From contig NC_135565.1 of the NCBI RefSeq assembly GCF_964340395.1, positions 369,001 to 433,000 on the forward strand: 64,000 nt of DNA, written 5' to 3'. The notes below the pieces were generated by a model. That model saw nothing but the letters and a program-made list of their open reading frames with translations. It did no database searches and was not told the DNA's origin. The position numbers were made by a program, and so were the translations under genes. Source of the stretch: Glandiceps talaboti (lineage: Eukaryota > Hemichordata > Enteropneusta > Spengelidae). Positions 1 to 10,857 of this stretch are shown piece by piece (the stretch's first letter is position 1; each line of letters begins with the position of its first letter).

Positions 1-116
1 GAACTAGCCTGCAACCAAGTACACATTCATGCATACATTATAGAATACACGTACATTGCTCTGGTGCACATGTAATATTGTGTTGAATAGAGTACATCAT
101 TACTTGTGTTTCTTAC

Positions 117-261
117 CTGATCTAAAAGTTCTGCATACGTCAATTGTTGTGTAGACTTGGTAACAGGACTGTCATGTATTAATGCTAGTCTTTCACCATG
201 TCCATTCTCTACATGACGATCCACTGCATTGTAACATGTATTCAATTCACCACCAACAAAC
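117..261 (-). CDS. ACSS3: ACSS3 coding exon 2 (acyl-CoA synthetase short-chain family member 3)
   Basis: The translation reads FVGGELNTCYNAVDRHVENG and ends ...LTYAELLDQ. This is the conserved start of the AMP-forming acetyl/propionyl-CoA synthetase core, and the NTCYNAVDRHxENG signature matches the ACSS3 branch. The acceptor AG lies at 262-263 and the donor GTAAGA at 111-116, both read on the minus strand. The exon is 145 nt and takes two nucleotides from exon 1 to complete a Trp codon, giving 49 in-frame codons. ACSS3 is known as a mitochondrial-matrix enzyme that activates propionate (and acetate) to the acyl-CoA through an acyl-adenylate. The adenylation motifs and catalytic Lys lie in exons left of the window. 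The exon is separated from exon 1 by a 6.1-kb intron full of repeats. The assignment is by sequence recognition only; ACSS2/ACSS1 are less likely because of the exon 1 match. Confidence 0.93.
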
Positions 262-329
262 CTGGCACAAAGATCAAATGAAATGGTCGTTTTGTTATGT
301 ATTATGTATTAAGTAGTGATAATATTCAA

Positions 330-425
330 AAGTTATCGATATAATCATAATATAACAAAGTTATCGATGTAGTCTAAATATTACAAAGTTACCAACTTAG
401 TTTTAATATTACAAAGTTATCAACT
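330..425. repeat. short AT-rich tandem repeat (~33 bp, about 3 units)
   Basis: The phrase (AT)ATTACAAAGTTATC recurs about three times with drift at 330-425, inside ACSS3 intron 1. No gene is seen between this repeat and the LINE that follows. Confidence 0.5.
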
Positions 426-661
426 GTAGAATACACGTGGACAGCCAGATAGGTTGACTTCCTGTGAACAAGCAGTATATTGCTCTCCATTCCCCTGAGT
501 TGTTTTTTTCCATAAGTCCAGCAAGTTTGACTGTTATTGCCTTGTGGAACAGTTATATGAATACTTGAAGTACATGCTGAGGATTTTTCACTACTTAGAA
601 CACATTTCATCTCAAGATTTTTGAAGATTTAGTTGTCCCAATTCACTTACACTCTCTGAGA

Positions 662-1834
662 ATGGCAGACTCACTACAAAACAGAGGCACATATGGTGTT
701 GATAACCAAAGTCAGGAAGCCAGTGACCCAGCGATCCAAAACATTGTCCGCAGTGAAGATGAAAATGATGTAAACAGAAGTAACAGTGAAGAACCAGAAG
801 TTATAATAACAGACCAGTCATCATGTAATGGAGCAATTATACAAGATTTACCTTTACATCTCAGTAATGCAGTATGGGCACCTCATCCAGATGTTGGAGA
901 CCTTAACAAACCAAGGTAAATCAAAGAAATATACCTTCTCATTATATGCAGTTGCTAGAGGTAGGAAGACAGGCATATTCAAAAGTTGGCTTGAAGCTGG
1001 CCCATTAGTGGATGGATTCAGTCACTGTTTACACAAGGGGTTCCATTCACTTGATGAAGCAAAATTCTACCTAAAAGAACATGGTACCATGGTGTACCAC
1101 CAATCATCCATCAAGCCTCCTTATTTGATGCAAGTACAAGTATACAAGACCAGACTTCTAAATGTCCAAAACGATCACTTTAAGCTCCTAAATGCTATGA
1201 AAACTTTATTTGTAATGGTTTGCCAAGTCAAGATATAAAAATCAATTCAGTAGAACTTGACTCCAACTATATTCAGAAAAAAGACCCAGAACCCAGACAC
1301 ATCATTAACAACCAGACAACCATCAACATGTCTGAAACCAAAGAACACAGTGTACAGGAAATGTCAATGTCTGTCGACAAACCAGGAGGAACTGTTAGTA
1401 ATGGGTCATTGAATAGCTTATCACAAAGTGGGAGAGATGTCACGATATCAACACCCATTAATAAATCAACCAAGAAACTGTTCCTGAGAAAAGCACAAAG
1501 TGTTACTAAACAGATTGATATGCAATTCATGTCTGTAGCTGATGGGATACAGGTAAATGTCAACTCATTATCAAGTAAAGTGAATGATCTGAAAGATTAC
1601 TATCTGAATATTAAATCAGAAATGCTGTCATGCAACAAAGAAATAAAAACAGCCTTAACAAACAACAACACCAACATTGAATCACTCCTCCATCTTGTCA
1701 CAAACTTACACTCTAGATTGGATGTCATGGAATGTAAAATGTCTGCACTTGTCTCCACCCTTACTGAAGGCCAGAAATCTTCTAGTACATCAATTACTGG
1801 TACATCAACTAACCCAGAGAACCCTTCTCTATAA
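662..1834 (+). pseudogene. LINE ORF1, N-terminal half: RNase H1-type hybrid-binding domain and coiled coil
   Basis: The first frame (662-919) is a Ser/Glu-rich leader starting MADSLQNRG. A frameshift near 900-920 moves the reading into the frame containing YAVARGRKTGIFKSWLEA and then VDGFSHCLHKGFHSLDEAK (about 936-1083). This matches the N-terminal hybrid-binding (viroplasmin-like) domain of RNase H1, whose hallmark is F/YAVxxGRKxGIxxxW...VxxF..A..K.F....EA. In eukaryotic RNase H1 this fold binds RNA/DNA hybrids. A second shift near 1220 leads to a 204-codon frame whose residues 95-185 are rich in heptad-spaced Leu/Met/Val, a likely trimerising coiled coil as in other LINE ORF1 proteins. Binding of the element's RNA/cDNA hybrid is inference. 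Confidence 0.72.
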
Positions 1835-1906
1835 CCTAATGATACAGATTGTCAGCCAATCCTTTCTGACCAGTCTACAAAGAAACAGTACACACATCAA
1901 GATGCA

Positions 1907-2553
1907 ATGCACTTGGCAGCAACTATTCCAACATACAATGCATACAGTGTACTACAAGATCCTACCCTACAGAACATGGATGATTCACCTAACATAACAC
2001 CATCGGAAACTGGTAAAAATAAAAAACCAACAAATACTGACAAATCCAGGTACAATTCAAATCCAGTAATCCCAAAGATAATTACAAATCATATTGAAGA
2101 CAGAAGCCCTTTTATTGATTACGATACATGTTTTAAACTAGAAAATGGCAAAATTGATGGATCACTATACTATGACAATGTCCATCTCAATAATAGTGGT
2201 ACAGTAAGACTTCTAGACAACTTCTCCAAATTTTCTCCATCTATCTTTAAGAGGAATGCGTACACATTCAGTATACTCCCATGGCAAAACCAATCAGATC
2301 CAGCCTCCATACTCAGAGACAACGAGTTGATCCATACCACCAATATGACAGATATAGCTATAGAGTACAAGAATGCAGAATTAGTTCTCCAAATCAAAGA
2401 TCCAAAGGATGTTTCAATTGTGGAGAACCAAGCCATGTTCAGCGAGTTTGTCGTCATGGAGTGAAACTCACTCGTTACAGTTGCGGTGTACTAGGTCACA
2501 AGGCAAAATTATGTCCCCAGAATTACAATCAGGACTACACTCAGGATTACTAA
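1907..2553 (+). pseudogene. LINE ORF1, C-terminal half: SGNH-esterase remnant and CCHC zinc knuckles
   Basis: The frame 1907-2464 contains YYDNVHLNNSGTVRLLDNF. Here D90 and H93 form the DxxH block V of SGNH/GDSL-like esterases, a domain known in ORF1 of CR1-group LINEs. Upstream Ser/Gly/Asn blocks are not visible, so the esterase is truncated or eroded. In the overlapping frame (2281-2553), CFNCGEPSHVQRVC is a perfect CX2CX4HX4C zinc knuckle. A second knuckle, YSCGVLGHKAKLC, has lost its first Cys. The two domains are in different frames, so at least one frameshift separates them. Confidence 0.7.
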
Positions 2554-2813
2554 ATTCTTGGCCATGAAGAGAGTGCCAACAAAAAACCCAAAATAATCAA
2601 TATATGTGTTCCATGTATACACCTAAATAATTCGCATCATACAAATATAGACTCTGTTGATCACACTATGGACTCTAAAGTTAATGTACCATGTCATGTA
2701 TCAAAATTTAATAATGGAAATAGTCGACATAAATCCATCCAAGGTCGCCAACACAAAAGATATATGCATAAAATTAGCATAAAAACAAAATACACAAAAT
2801 ACATGGACCTACA

Positions 2814-4108
2814 ATGAATTGTTTAAAACTTGGATATATAAACTTTAGAGGTCTAAATTCAAAACAACATGAACTAAGTCAATTGTTAAATGAGCTTATC
2901 TTAAATATCTTTGGTGGAACTGTAACTTTTTTGAAAAAAAATCAGAAACCTAAGTTGAAAAATTATACATGGTTGGGAAAAAATCGTAAGTTAAATGTCA
3001 AAAAGGTGGTGGGGGAATTGGCTTCCTTGTGAAAAATAATATTCAGATTATTGACTCCAATTTATTTAAATCCCAAGATGATGATCTTGAAAGATTATGG
3101 ATAAAATTGCAAGTTGAAGAGAGACAAACATTATGTTTAGGATTACTATACGTTCCTCCAGAAAATACAAATCAAGATACAGTGGATGAATTATACCATG
3201 AGTTACACAGCAATATTATCAACCTAACGGAATCTAATGATCAGTTTCTATTACTAGGGGATATTAATGGTAAAATACAGGATAGGTCTGGAGATACAAT
3301 TCTAAACAAAAATGGAGTAAAATTAATTTCACTGATAGATGAGTTTGATTTAAGTAGTATTAGCATTGAAAAATGGACTTGGTCTAGACATACATGTACT
3401 CAACAATCTGTCAATGTTGACAAGTGATAATTTCAGGTATAAAATAGATGAGCTTTTTGTAGATGCAGATAGAATCTTTGACATAGGAAGTGACCACAAT
3501 TTAATGTACACTACAATAAAAATTCCAGAAACTAAGGTGAATACTGAATATGATTCATGTCATACTCAGAAATGGAATATCAGTGATGAAACAGACTAGA
3601 AGTATTTCCATAAGAATTTAGAATCAAAACTTAGCTCACTTAACACGATGGTTAATTTATAATAGAAAGAATGAATATGCTTGTGATGAACTTTGGAATT
3701 TATTGGCTAACCTCTGTTACTGAAATGCCATGACGTCATAGGAAAAAAAAACAATAAAAAGCTCATGTAAACCATGGTTTGATAAAGAAATCAAAGCAGC
3801 AATCAATGTCAGAAAGAAATCAATTCGTAAACACAGACAGTGGGTTCATGATAATAACATTAACAATAATATGAATAGTGAATATGGCCAAACTTTATGG
3901 CAGAAGTATTTGGATGATAAGAAGTGTACACAAAATATTATTAAACAGAAACAAATTGAATGTAAAGTTCAACAGTGCATCAATGTTTCGAAATCAGGTG
4001 GAAAATCCAGTAAGAAATACTGGTCGTTATTTAGAGGTACAAAAGAAAGATCATACACAACAGTAGTTCCCCTCAATCAAGAATCAAACTTAGTACTAGA
4101 CCAGATTT
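2814..4108 (+). pseudogene. LINE ORF2 N-terminus: apurinic-like endonuclease fragment
   Basis: The reading begins MNCLKLGYINFRGLNSKQHE, the usual N-terminus of an exonuclease-endonuclease-phosphatase domain, where Asn/Arg-Gly-Leu sits by the metal site. It continues through FLLLGDING (GDxN motif, ~3250) and ends with DIGSDHNLMYTTI (SDH motif, ~3490). The frame breaks near 3030, 3400 and 3600. After the endonuclease comes the basic linker normally found before the RT (KKYWSLFRGTKERSYTT, ~4015), and then the element stops. No RT motifs follow. Confidence 0.82.
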
Positions 4109-4872
4109 AAACTGAATGCCTTCCGTAAGGGTATAGTCTTGCAATTTCATGATTTATGCAAGAAATTTAGCTCTATGTAATAATGTATGTGATTCGTCAA
4201 GTCCCAATGAAAGTTAGTATGTTGTTGAAATGCCCGCCACGCCTCCTATTCTCAGCACAGGAAAGCTTGCCATCCTCGAATTCACTCGGCTTTCGTGATC
4301 CCCTACATACCCGGGATATGGCATGTGCGTGTTGAACTTCCTTCTGTCCCACCACGAGTTTACACATTCCTTTAATCACTACGGGAAAATTGTCAAGATT
4401 TTGTTGAGTGGCGCACCCTCACTGTACACTAATTTTATAGAGGTCAATGTATAGGTCACCATTATTGATACATTGTCGCGAAATTTTCTTTGTAGGCTAG
4501 GCGAGGCTTGGTGTATTTTCCATATTTTGACCACACACATTTGGGTATAAATGATAGATTATTACACTTGATAAATATGTGAGAGTGTATTTATATCCTG
4601 AGATACAGAGCTAGATAAATGATTATGTACAAGCCTTGCAACAAACAGCGGTAGTTTGTTATCGAGAGAAATCGGAAAAGAACATGGTAAAAAGAAGACG
4701 GTTCGAGGTCAATATAATACTTCCTAGACTTCTAATCGAAAATTTAAAAAGACAAGTTTTCATCTGCGCATTAGTGTGTGAAATTTGAAAAAGATAAGTC
4801 CATATTTGACGAAATTGAAACGATGATAAATATTTCACCTGTTTGTGAACTCCGCGCTCATTGTAAACCTAT
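4101..4872 (+). repeat. dispersed ~770-bp repeat, copy 1 ('RptA')
   Basis: The stretch starts near CCAGATTTAAACTGAATGCC and runs to GGCCAAGAAAAAAAA. A near-identical copy lies inverted at about 21673-22438, with the same two ends, so this is a discrete unit. No convincing coding potential is seen. The A-run at one end would fit a retroposed unit or a LINE 3' end. Compared with copy 2, this copy has about ten extra bases (CCTATTTTAAG) just before the A-run. Confidence 0.8.
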
Positions 4873-5349
4873 TTTAAGGCCAAGAAAAAAAATTGTTTTC
4901 TGGTGAGTTGAATCACTTAAATACCCAGCCTCTGTCTTCTTTTTTCTCGTGTTTGTCCAGCCAATGCAGAGTGCAGATCCAAGGGAAACACAAAATAAGG
5001 TTGGTACCAAACCCCTGAAAACAGAGTCTTTCTCAGTGTAGAGCATGAGTATAAAGTTGGCGTCAGATTCAGATTCAGGTAGCATCATATTGAGCGTCAG
5101 ATAGCCTCAGATCAGAATACACCCGGCAGCAGTGAAGCAGAATCCTTCCCTGTTAGTCTCAATGGTATTATTTCAGGTTTGAGTCTGTCGTGTGTCTTCG
5201 GATCTGAGGCCATCTGACACTCAATATAACATTCATAAGATAACGCTACTCATGTTGTGTCTCCTCCTTGGACATGGGACATGCCTACTCTTCAAGATGA
5301 TGTGATGGAAATTCAACAATAAAGGATGGGTCGGGTACGGGGAGGGGGG
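4873..5349. other. intron sequence with a ~140-bp imperfect foldback
   Basis: Arms of about 38 nt at roughly 5087-5122 and 5192-5228 are inverted copies (ATATTGAGCGTCAGAT against ATCTGACACTCAATAT). Nothing else is recognised here. Confidence 0.55.
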
Positions 5350-6186
5350 ACCTGTTCAAGCATGTCTGAGTTATGGCTCTGGACATGAAAACTGCGCCAA
5401 CAAAATCGCTGCCAGGCAGCCATACCGGATTGTATCACGACGAAAATGGATATGCACGTGTATGTCATAGAACACTGCCCTAATACCAACTTTGAATGAG
5501 ATCTGTTCAAGCATGTCTGAGTCATGGCTTTGGACATGGAAAATTTGCAAACAAAATGGCTGCCAGGCAGCCACATTGGATCGTATCACAACGAAAATGA
5601 ATATGCACATGTATGTCACAGAACACTGTCCTAATACCAACTTTGAATGAGATCTGTTCAAGCATGTCTGAGTTATGGCTTTAGACATGGAAAATTCGCA
5701 AACAAAATGGCTGCTAGGCGGCCATATCGGATCGTATTACGACAACAATGAATATGGACATGTATGTCATAGAACACTGTCCTAATACCAACTTTGAATG
5801 AGATCTGTTCACGCATGTCTGAGTTATGGCTTTGGACATGGAAAATTCACAAACAAAATGGCTGCCAGGCAGCCATATTGGATTGTATCATGATGAAAAT
5901 GGATATGCACATGTATGTCATAGAACACTGTCATAATACCAACTTTGAATGAGATCTGTTTAAGCATGTCTGAGTTATGGCTTTGGACATGGAAAATTCG
6001 CAAACAAAATGGCTGCTAGGCGGCCATATTGGATCGTATCACGACAACAATGAATATGCACATGTATGTACCAAGTTTGAAAAAAATCGGTCCAGACATC
6101 TCCAAGAAATGGCTCTGGATGGACGGACAGACGGACGGAACCCAATCCATAAGTCCTCATCTTGGACTTTGTCCGGCGGGGACTAA
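5350..6186. repeat. 151-bp tandem repeat array with dispersed-repeat tail
   Basis: Units carrying GATCTGTTCAAGCATGTCTG begin near 5500, 5651, 5802 and 5953, exactly 151 bp apart, with partial units at both ends (about 4.7 copies). Each unit includes AACAAAATGGCTGCCAGGC. The last unit runs into a tail with GGACGGACAGACGGACGG and CTTGGACTTTGTCCGG, phrases common at ends of dispersed repeats in marine invertebrates. Open frames here are by-products of the repeat. Confidence 0.85.
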
Positions 6187-6360
6187 AAATAATTCACAGG
6201 GAAAGAGGTGGGGGGGGGGGAAATAATGACTCTCCACCAATATTCCAGCCCCCAGGCCCCCCCCCCCATATCAAATGGTCCACCCCTAACTTTCACCCTC
6301 TTGAGAAAACGCTCATCGCTGTGATTTATGTGCTTCAGTTGTTACATTTTACAACATAGG
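6187..6360. other. G/C homopolymer-rich intron sequence
   Basis: A G-run near 6210-6220 and a C-run near 6256-6267 lie just inside ACSS3 intron 1. No gene is seen. Confidence 0.6.
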
Positions 6361-6368
6361 TGACTTAC

Positions 6369-6679
6369 CATCGAGTAAATGGTGGATTGGAATGATCTAA
6401 AACCCTGTCAAACTGTCTAAACCAAGTAATCTTTTCAGCGGCTTCACCCCAGAAGTCTTCGGTGTGACTGATGGCTTCTGCAAACACGCTGTCATATGTG
6501 CTCAGCGTTCTCACATTCTGCGTGAAAATTCGACTGCTATTCCTCCAAACGTTCCTACCTACACATTTGCTGATTGTTGCACAGTTACTTGCATTCCTAT
6601 GGGATAAAAATCTCATTAAATTAGACGATATATGTTGGGTGTTTACACGGGTGGAAAAAGCTAGCATCGGACTTGCCAT
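6369..6679 (-). CDS. ACSS3: ACSS3 coding exon 1 with mitochondrial presequence
   Basis: The start codon lies at 6679-6677. The first ~60 residues (MASPMLAFSTRVNTQHISSN...) are rich in Arg, Ser and Asn with almost no acidic residues, a typical mitochondrial targeting presequence. Next comes FWGEAAEKITWFRQFDRVLD and then PPFTRW. This matches the ACSS N-terminal domain (F.G.AA..I.W...) that precedes the AMP-binding core. The exon ends CGATG followed by GTAAGTCA, a strong donor at 6361-6368 (minus strand), and splices in frame to exon 2 (RW-FVGGELNTCYN). The start is chosen because it is the first Met of the targeting sequence. It is 146 bp from the divergent LIN7 start. Confidence 0.92.
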
Positions 6680-6825
6680 ATTGAGATCGCGGTCGGCCGC
6701 AGGGTAGCTAGCTCAACTTGATAACCTCTAACCTCTTTCGATTGATAAACAAATCCGAACATCACCGAAGCTTTCCGAAAGAAACGTCACTGTTTGGCGT
6801 GGTGTGTATTGTAGTACATAATATA
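6680..6825. promoter_or_regulatory. probable bidirectional promoter between ACSS3 and LIN7
   Basis: Only 146 bp separate the two divergent start codons, so both 5' UTRs and core promoters must lie here or overlap the first exons, unless there are upstream non-coding exons. No canonical TATA box is seen in the middle. CpGs are locally frequent (GATCGCGGTCGGCCGC at 6685-6700) compared with the AT-rich surroundings. Function is inferred from gene layout. Confidence 0.65.
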
Positions 6826-6862
6826 ATGGCGACACTCGGCGATCCCCTCACGTTGGAAAAAG
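6826..6862 (+). CDS. LIN7: LIN7 coding exon 1
   Basis: ATG at 6826 begins MATLGDPLTLEK, followed by donor GTAAGA at 6863. The 37-nt exon leaves one nucleotide that joins exon 2 to give Asp (EK-DVRRAIELL). The protein assembled from all five exons is 198 aa, the usual LIN7C length. LIN7 (Veli/MALS) is a scaffold of the LIN-2/LIN-7/LIN-10 and Crumbs-type complexes at cell junctions and synapses. Confidence 0.9.
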
Positions 6863-7276
6863 GTAAGAATACCAGAATTACAGTGTGAAATTTGACGTGT
6901 ATGTTAACACCACCGTAACAGACACGTCAACGTTGCATATCGTGTATATTGGCGACCACTGAAAACCTAAGAGTGTCGATGTCTCGTCGTGGCGTGTGTC
7001 ATGACCTTCCGATTTGTAGTCACAACCTACAATGTACATTGAACAATGGTAAATGATCTCCTCGAAGGTTCGATGTGCAGTGTTTAGCCAGAACGCTTTT
7101 GCTAAATAGTGAAATAAATTTATCTCAGTATGACGTTCAAATAGTCATCGATTCCCAAAGTTATTGTAGATTTTGTAATCGGGTCAATGGTGAGTTTGCA
7201 TTGCTCATGTACTACAGTGCAATGGTGCTTGTGAAGTTGTAGTTGTACCATTGTCGTATTAGTCCTGCTTGCAGTC

Positions 7277-7367
7277 GGGGCACGGTACGGGTCTAGATCA
7301 CAGGGGCACGGTACGGGTCTAGATCACAGGGGCACGGTACGGGTCTAGATCACGTACAGGGGCACGT
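7277..7367. repeat. 28-bp minisatellite, 3 units
   Basis: GGGGCACGGTACGGGTCTAG followed by ATCACA repeats three times in LIN7 intron 1, with a partial fourth unit. The rest of intron 1 (6863-7695) shows no other feature. Confidence 0.85.
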
Positions 7368-7695
7368 ATTGTATTGCTTGGATTGCTGCTTTCTTAGGAA
7401 AATATCGTACATGTACAACGTACATTGTACTGGTTTAAATTGTTGCAGTTTGTATCAAAACCTAAATATTACACCAACATGTAAATTTTCGGTGATTTAC
7501 ATGATGTACCTGTAGTTTCAGTAAAAGCAAAGCTGCTTGTTTCACTTTAATTGTGTATATATATCATATACTTATAATTATGGTAATACAATGTACATTA
7601 TGTACTTATAGAACTTAGAAGCAGCATACATGTATGTTGGATGTTCTATACATGTAAAACTAAAAAAATCACATTTTGTGTTCTGTTCCTTTTAG

Positions 7696-7737
7696 ATGTC
7701 AGGCGTGCCATCGAGCTTCTGGAAAACCTACAGAAAA
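7696..7737 (+). CDS. LIN7: LIN7 coding exon 2
   Basis: Acceptor TTTTAG ends at 7695 and donor GTAAGT starts at 7738. The 42-nt microexon reads DVRRAIELLENLQK. This is the first helix of the L27 domain, which pairs with L27 domains of CASK/LIN-2 or PALS1. Exon phases match at both ends: 1 nt in, 1 nt out. Confidence 0.9.
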
Positions 7738-7872
7738 GTAAGTGTGTAATGAATTAATTGTACTTATGTTGTCCTAATACAAATATATTTACTGTTCAAC
7801 TTCAATATATATAATGGCTGAAAATACGAAAGTATTCAAACTTTCATGAATGATTTGACTTGTATACTTTCA

Positions 7873-8020
7873 GAGACCTTCCCTCTGCACTGACTTACTT
7901 TCAGACCTCCCTCCTGCACTGACTTACTTTCAGAGACCTTCCCTCCTCCACTGACTTTCAGAGACCTTCCCCTCCTGCACTGACTTTCAGAGACCTTCCC
8001 TCCTGCACTGACTTACTTTC
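7873..8020. repeat. ~31-bp degenerate minisatellite, about 5 units
   Basis: GAGACCTTCCCTCCTGCACT with GACTTACTTTC recurs about five times with small length changes, in LIN7 intron 2. Confidence 0.75.
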
Positions 8021-8029
8021 TGTTACTAT

Positions 8030-8130
8030 ACTGTTGAGATATGTGGTCTGCTGGTCATAACTCCTATTAACCTACATGCATAACTCCTATTAATAGGCGT
8101 TATGACCAGCTAACCGTGTATCTCAACAGT
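8030..8130. repeat. foldback element (hairpin with ~42-nt arms)
   Basis: ACTGTTGAGATA...CTGGTCATAACTCC on the left is mirrored by GGCGTTATGACCAG...TATCTCAACAGT on the right. The pair forms an almost symmetrical ~100-bp palindrome, with a partial third copy of the inner segment near 8150-8172. It may be a small MITE; no clear target duplication is seen. Confidence 0.6.
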
Positions 8131-8333
8131 GCAGTAAACAGACTACATTTGTAGGTTAATAGGAGTTATGACACACGACTGATATACCAGGGCACAATAC
8201 ATTAAAGCAGGAAGTCGATATCAGGGCGTCGCTAGTCTAATTCCTATACAGTAGCGTTATGATTTGCACCTCCACTCACAGAAACCACATTAGCATCCAG
8301 ACTAGGGCGTCACACCCAGCAAAAAGCCCTCAT

Positions 8334-8739
8334 GGAGAACACTGGCTGCTATCCCAGTGCTTGGAGAACACTAGCTGCTATCCCAGTGCTTGGAGAACAC
8401 TGGCTGCTATCCCAGTGCTTGGAGAACACTAGCTGCTATCCCAGTGCTTGGAGTACACTAGCTGCTATCCCAGTGCTTGGAGAACACTAGCTGCTATCCC
8501 ACTGCTTGGAGAACACTAGCTGCTATCCCAGTGCTTGGAGAACACTAGCTGCTATCCCAGTGCTTGGAGAACACTAGCTGCTATCCCAGTGCTTGGAGAA
8601 CACTAGCTGCTATCCCAGTGCTTGGAGAACACTAGCTGCTATCCCAGTGCTTGGAGAACACTAGCTGCTATCCCAGTGCTTGGAGAACACTAGCTGCTAT
8701 CCCAGTGCTTGGAGAACACTAGCTGCTATCCCAGTGCTT
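8334..8739. repeat. 29-bp minisatellite, 14 units
   Basis: The unit GGAGAACACTAGCTGCTATC followed by CCAGTGCTT repeats exactly 14 times (406 bp) with very few substitutions, in LIN7 intron 2. The flanking stretch 8740-9267 has no recognisable feature. Confidence 0.93.
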
Positions 8740-9267
8740 GTTTTCACCTTTAAATGTTTCAGTTGCCTAAAATAGAGAAAGCTACATTTTTTGTAACTCT
8801 AACACTACATGTATATTTTATAGGTTGTTGGTCTTTATACTAGTCTTTGAATACACATTGTACTATAAATGTCATCAGCTCTGAAAGCATTGAGTACTTA
8901 AACTTGATGGATTGCTATATGGTGACCTTTGACCTAAGCACATAGCTGTATCATGCATACTTTATCTACAAGAAAAAGGGTGTACATGTACACATGTTAG
9001 AAGAGAGCAAATAAGTGAGATGTTTACATTTTCAATTATTTTTTTCATCAATAGAAGGAACCATATCAATGTTTACTTTTTATGGTAAATTTCTGTATAG
9101 CTAGCTGACTTCTCTTTCCTGTGGAAATCATTCTAAGTGCAAGATTTTTTAATAGACACAAAAAGTGTCTATCATACAAAAAAATAAAATCAACTGACAT
9201 AATAAAAGCACTGGTCTCTGTCTATATAGAAATGATAACTACATGAAGTATTGTGATTTCTAATAAT

Positions 9268-10857
9268 TAGCCAATACACACAGTTTATGTCTTACAAATG
9301 TACAATGTTAAAAAGTACAAATTATATGGTTGTAACGTACAGTAGTAATGTAACTCTACAGTTCTTTGCTAGCCAATACACACAGTTTATGTCATACAAT
9401 GTTCATGTACAAATTATATGGTTGTAACGTAGTAATGTAACTCGACAGTTCTTTGCTAGCCAATACACACAGTTTATGTCATACAATGTTCATGTACAAA
9501 TTATATGGTTGTAACGTAGTAATGTAACTCTACAGTTCTTTGCTAGCCAATACACACAGTTTATGTCATACAATGTTCATGTACAAATTATATGGTTGTA
9601 ACATAGTAATGTAACTCTACAGTTCTTTGCTAGCCAATACACACAGTTTATGTCATACAATGTTCATGTACAAATTATATGGTTGTAACGTACAGTAGTA
9701 ATGTAACTCTACAGTTCTTTGCTAGCCAATACACACAGTTTATGTCATACAATGTTCATGTACAAATTATATGGTTGTAACATAGTAATGTAACTCTACA
9801 GTCCTTTGCTAGCCAATACACACAGTTTATGTCATACAATGTTCATGTACAAATTATATGGTTGTAACATAGTAATGTAACTCTACAGTTCTTTGCTAGC
9901 CAATACACACAGTTTATGTCATACAATGTTCATGTACAAATTATATGGTTGTAACGTAGTAATGTAACTCTACAGTTCTTTGCTAGCCAATACACACAGT
10001 TTATGTCATACAATGTTCATGTACAAATTATATGGTTGTAACGTAGTAATGTAACTCTACAGTTCTTTGCTAGCCAATACACACAGTTTATGTCATACAA
10101 TGTTCATGTACAAATTATATGGTTGTAACGTAGTAATGTAACTCTACAGTTCTTTGCTAGCCAATACACACAGTTTATGTCATACAATGTTCATGTACAA
10201 ATTATATGGTTGTAACATAGTAATGTAACTCTACAGTTCTTTGCTAGCCAATACACACAGTTTATGTCATACAATGTTCATGTACAAATTATATGGTTGT
10301 AACGTAGTAATGTAACTCTACAGTTCTTTGCTAGCCAATACACACAGTTTATGTCATACAATGTTCATGTACAAATTATATGGTTGTAACGTAGTAATGT
10401 AACTCTACAGTTCTTTGCTAGCCAATACACACAGTTTATGTCATACAATGTTCATGTACAAATTATATGGTTGTAACGTAGTAATGTAACTCTACAGTTC
10501 TTTGCTAGCCAATACACACAGTTTATGTCATACAATGTTCATGTACAAATTATATGGTTGTAACGTAGTAATGTAACTCTACAGTTCTTTGCTAGCCAAT
10601 ACACACAGTTTATGTCATACAATGTTCATGTACAAATTATATGGTTGTAACGTAGTAATGTAACTCTACAGTTCTTTGCTAGCCAATACACACAGTTTAT
10701 GTCATACAATGTTCATGTACAAATTATATGGTTGTAACGTAGTAATGTAACTCTACAGTTCTTTGCTAGCCAATACACACAGTTTATGTCATACAATGTT
10801 CATGTACAAATTATATGGTTGTAACGTAGTAATGTAACTCTACAGTTCTTTGCTTGC
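9268..10857. repeat. 87-bp satellite-like array, about 18 units
   Basis: Units start AGCCAATACACACAGTTTAT and contain TCATGTACAAATTATATGG. Starts at 9371, 9458, 9545 and 9632 are 87 bp apart, and at least one unit is 92 bp because of an added ACAGT. The array fills most of LIN7 intron 2 and ends about 130 bp before exon 3. Confidence 0.93.

Larger units (their letters stand above)
640..4100 (+). mobile_element. decayed non-LTR retrotransposon (LINE), ORF1 plus ORF2 endonuclease, RT missing
   Basis: Plus-strand fragments in shifted frames give, in order, a LINE ORF1 (about 662-2553) and the endonuclease and linker of ORF2 (2814-4108). The expected reverse transcriptase is absent; the sequence changes abruptly near 4100 into a different dispersed repeat. 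Several frameshifts and stops show it is inactive. It lies antisense inside ACSS3 intron 1. Loss of the 3' half is unusual, because target-primed insertion normally truncates the 5' end. A deletion or later replacement is therefore inferred. The left end is uncertain; 270-660 could be its 5' UTR. Confidence 0.8.

Noticed and set aside
4690-4705. GGTTCGAGGTC, a tRNA B-box-like word in RptA that might make it a SINE
   Set aside because: No matching A box lies at the right distance, and the unit is too long for a typical tRNA SINE.
8334-10857. Regularly spaced repeats resembling a CRISPR array
   Set aside because: Units are contiguous without unique spacers, and the DNA is eukaryotic.
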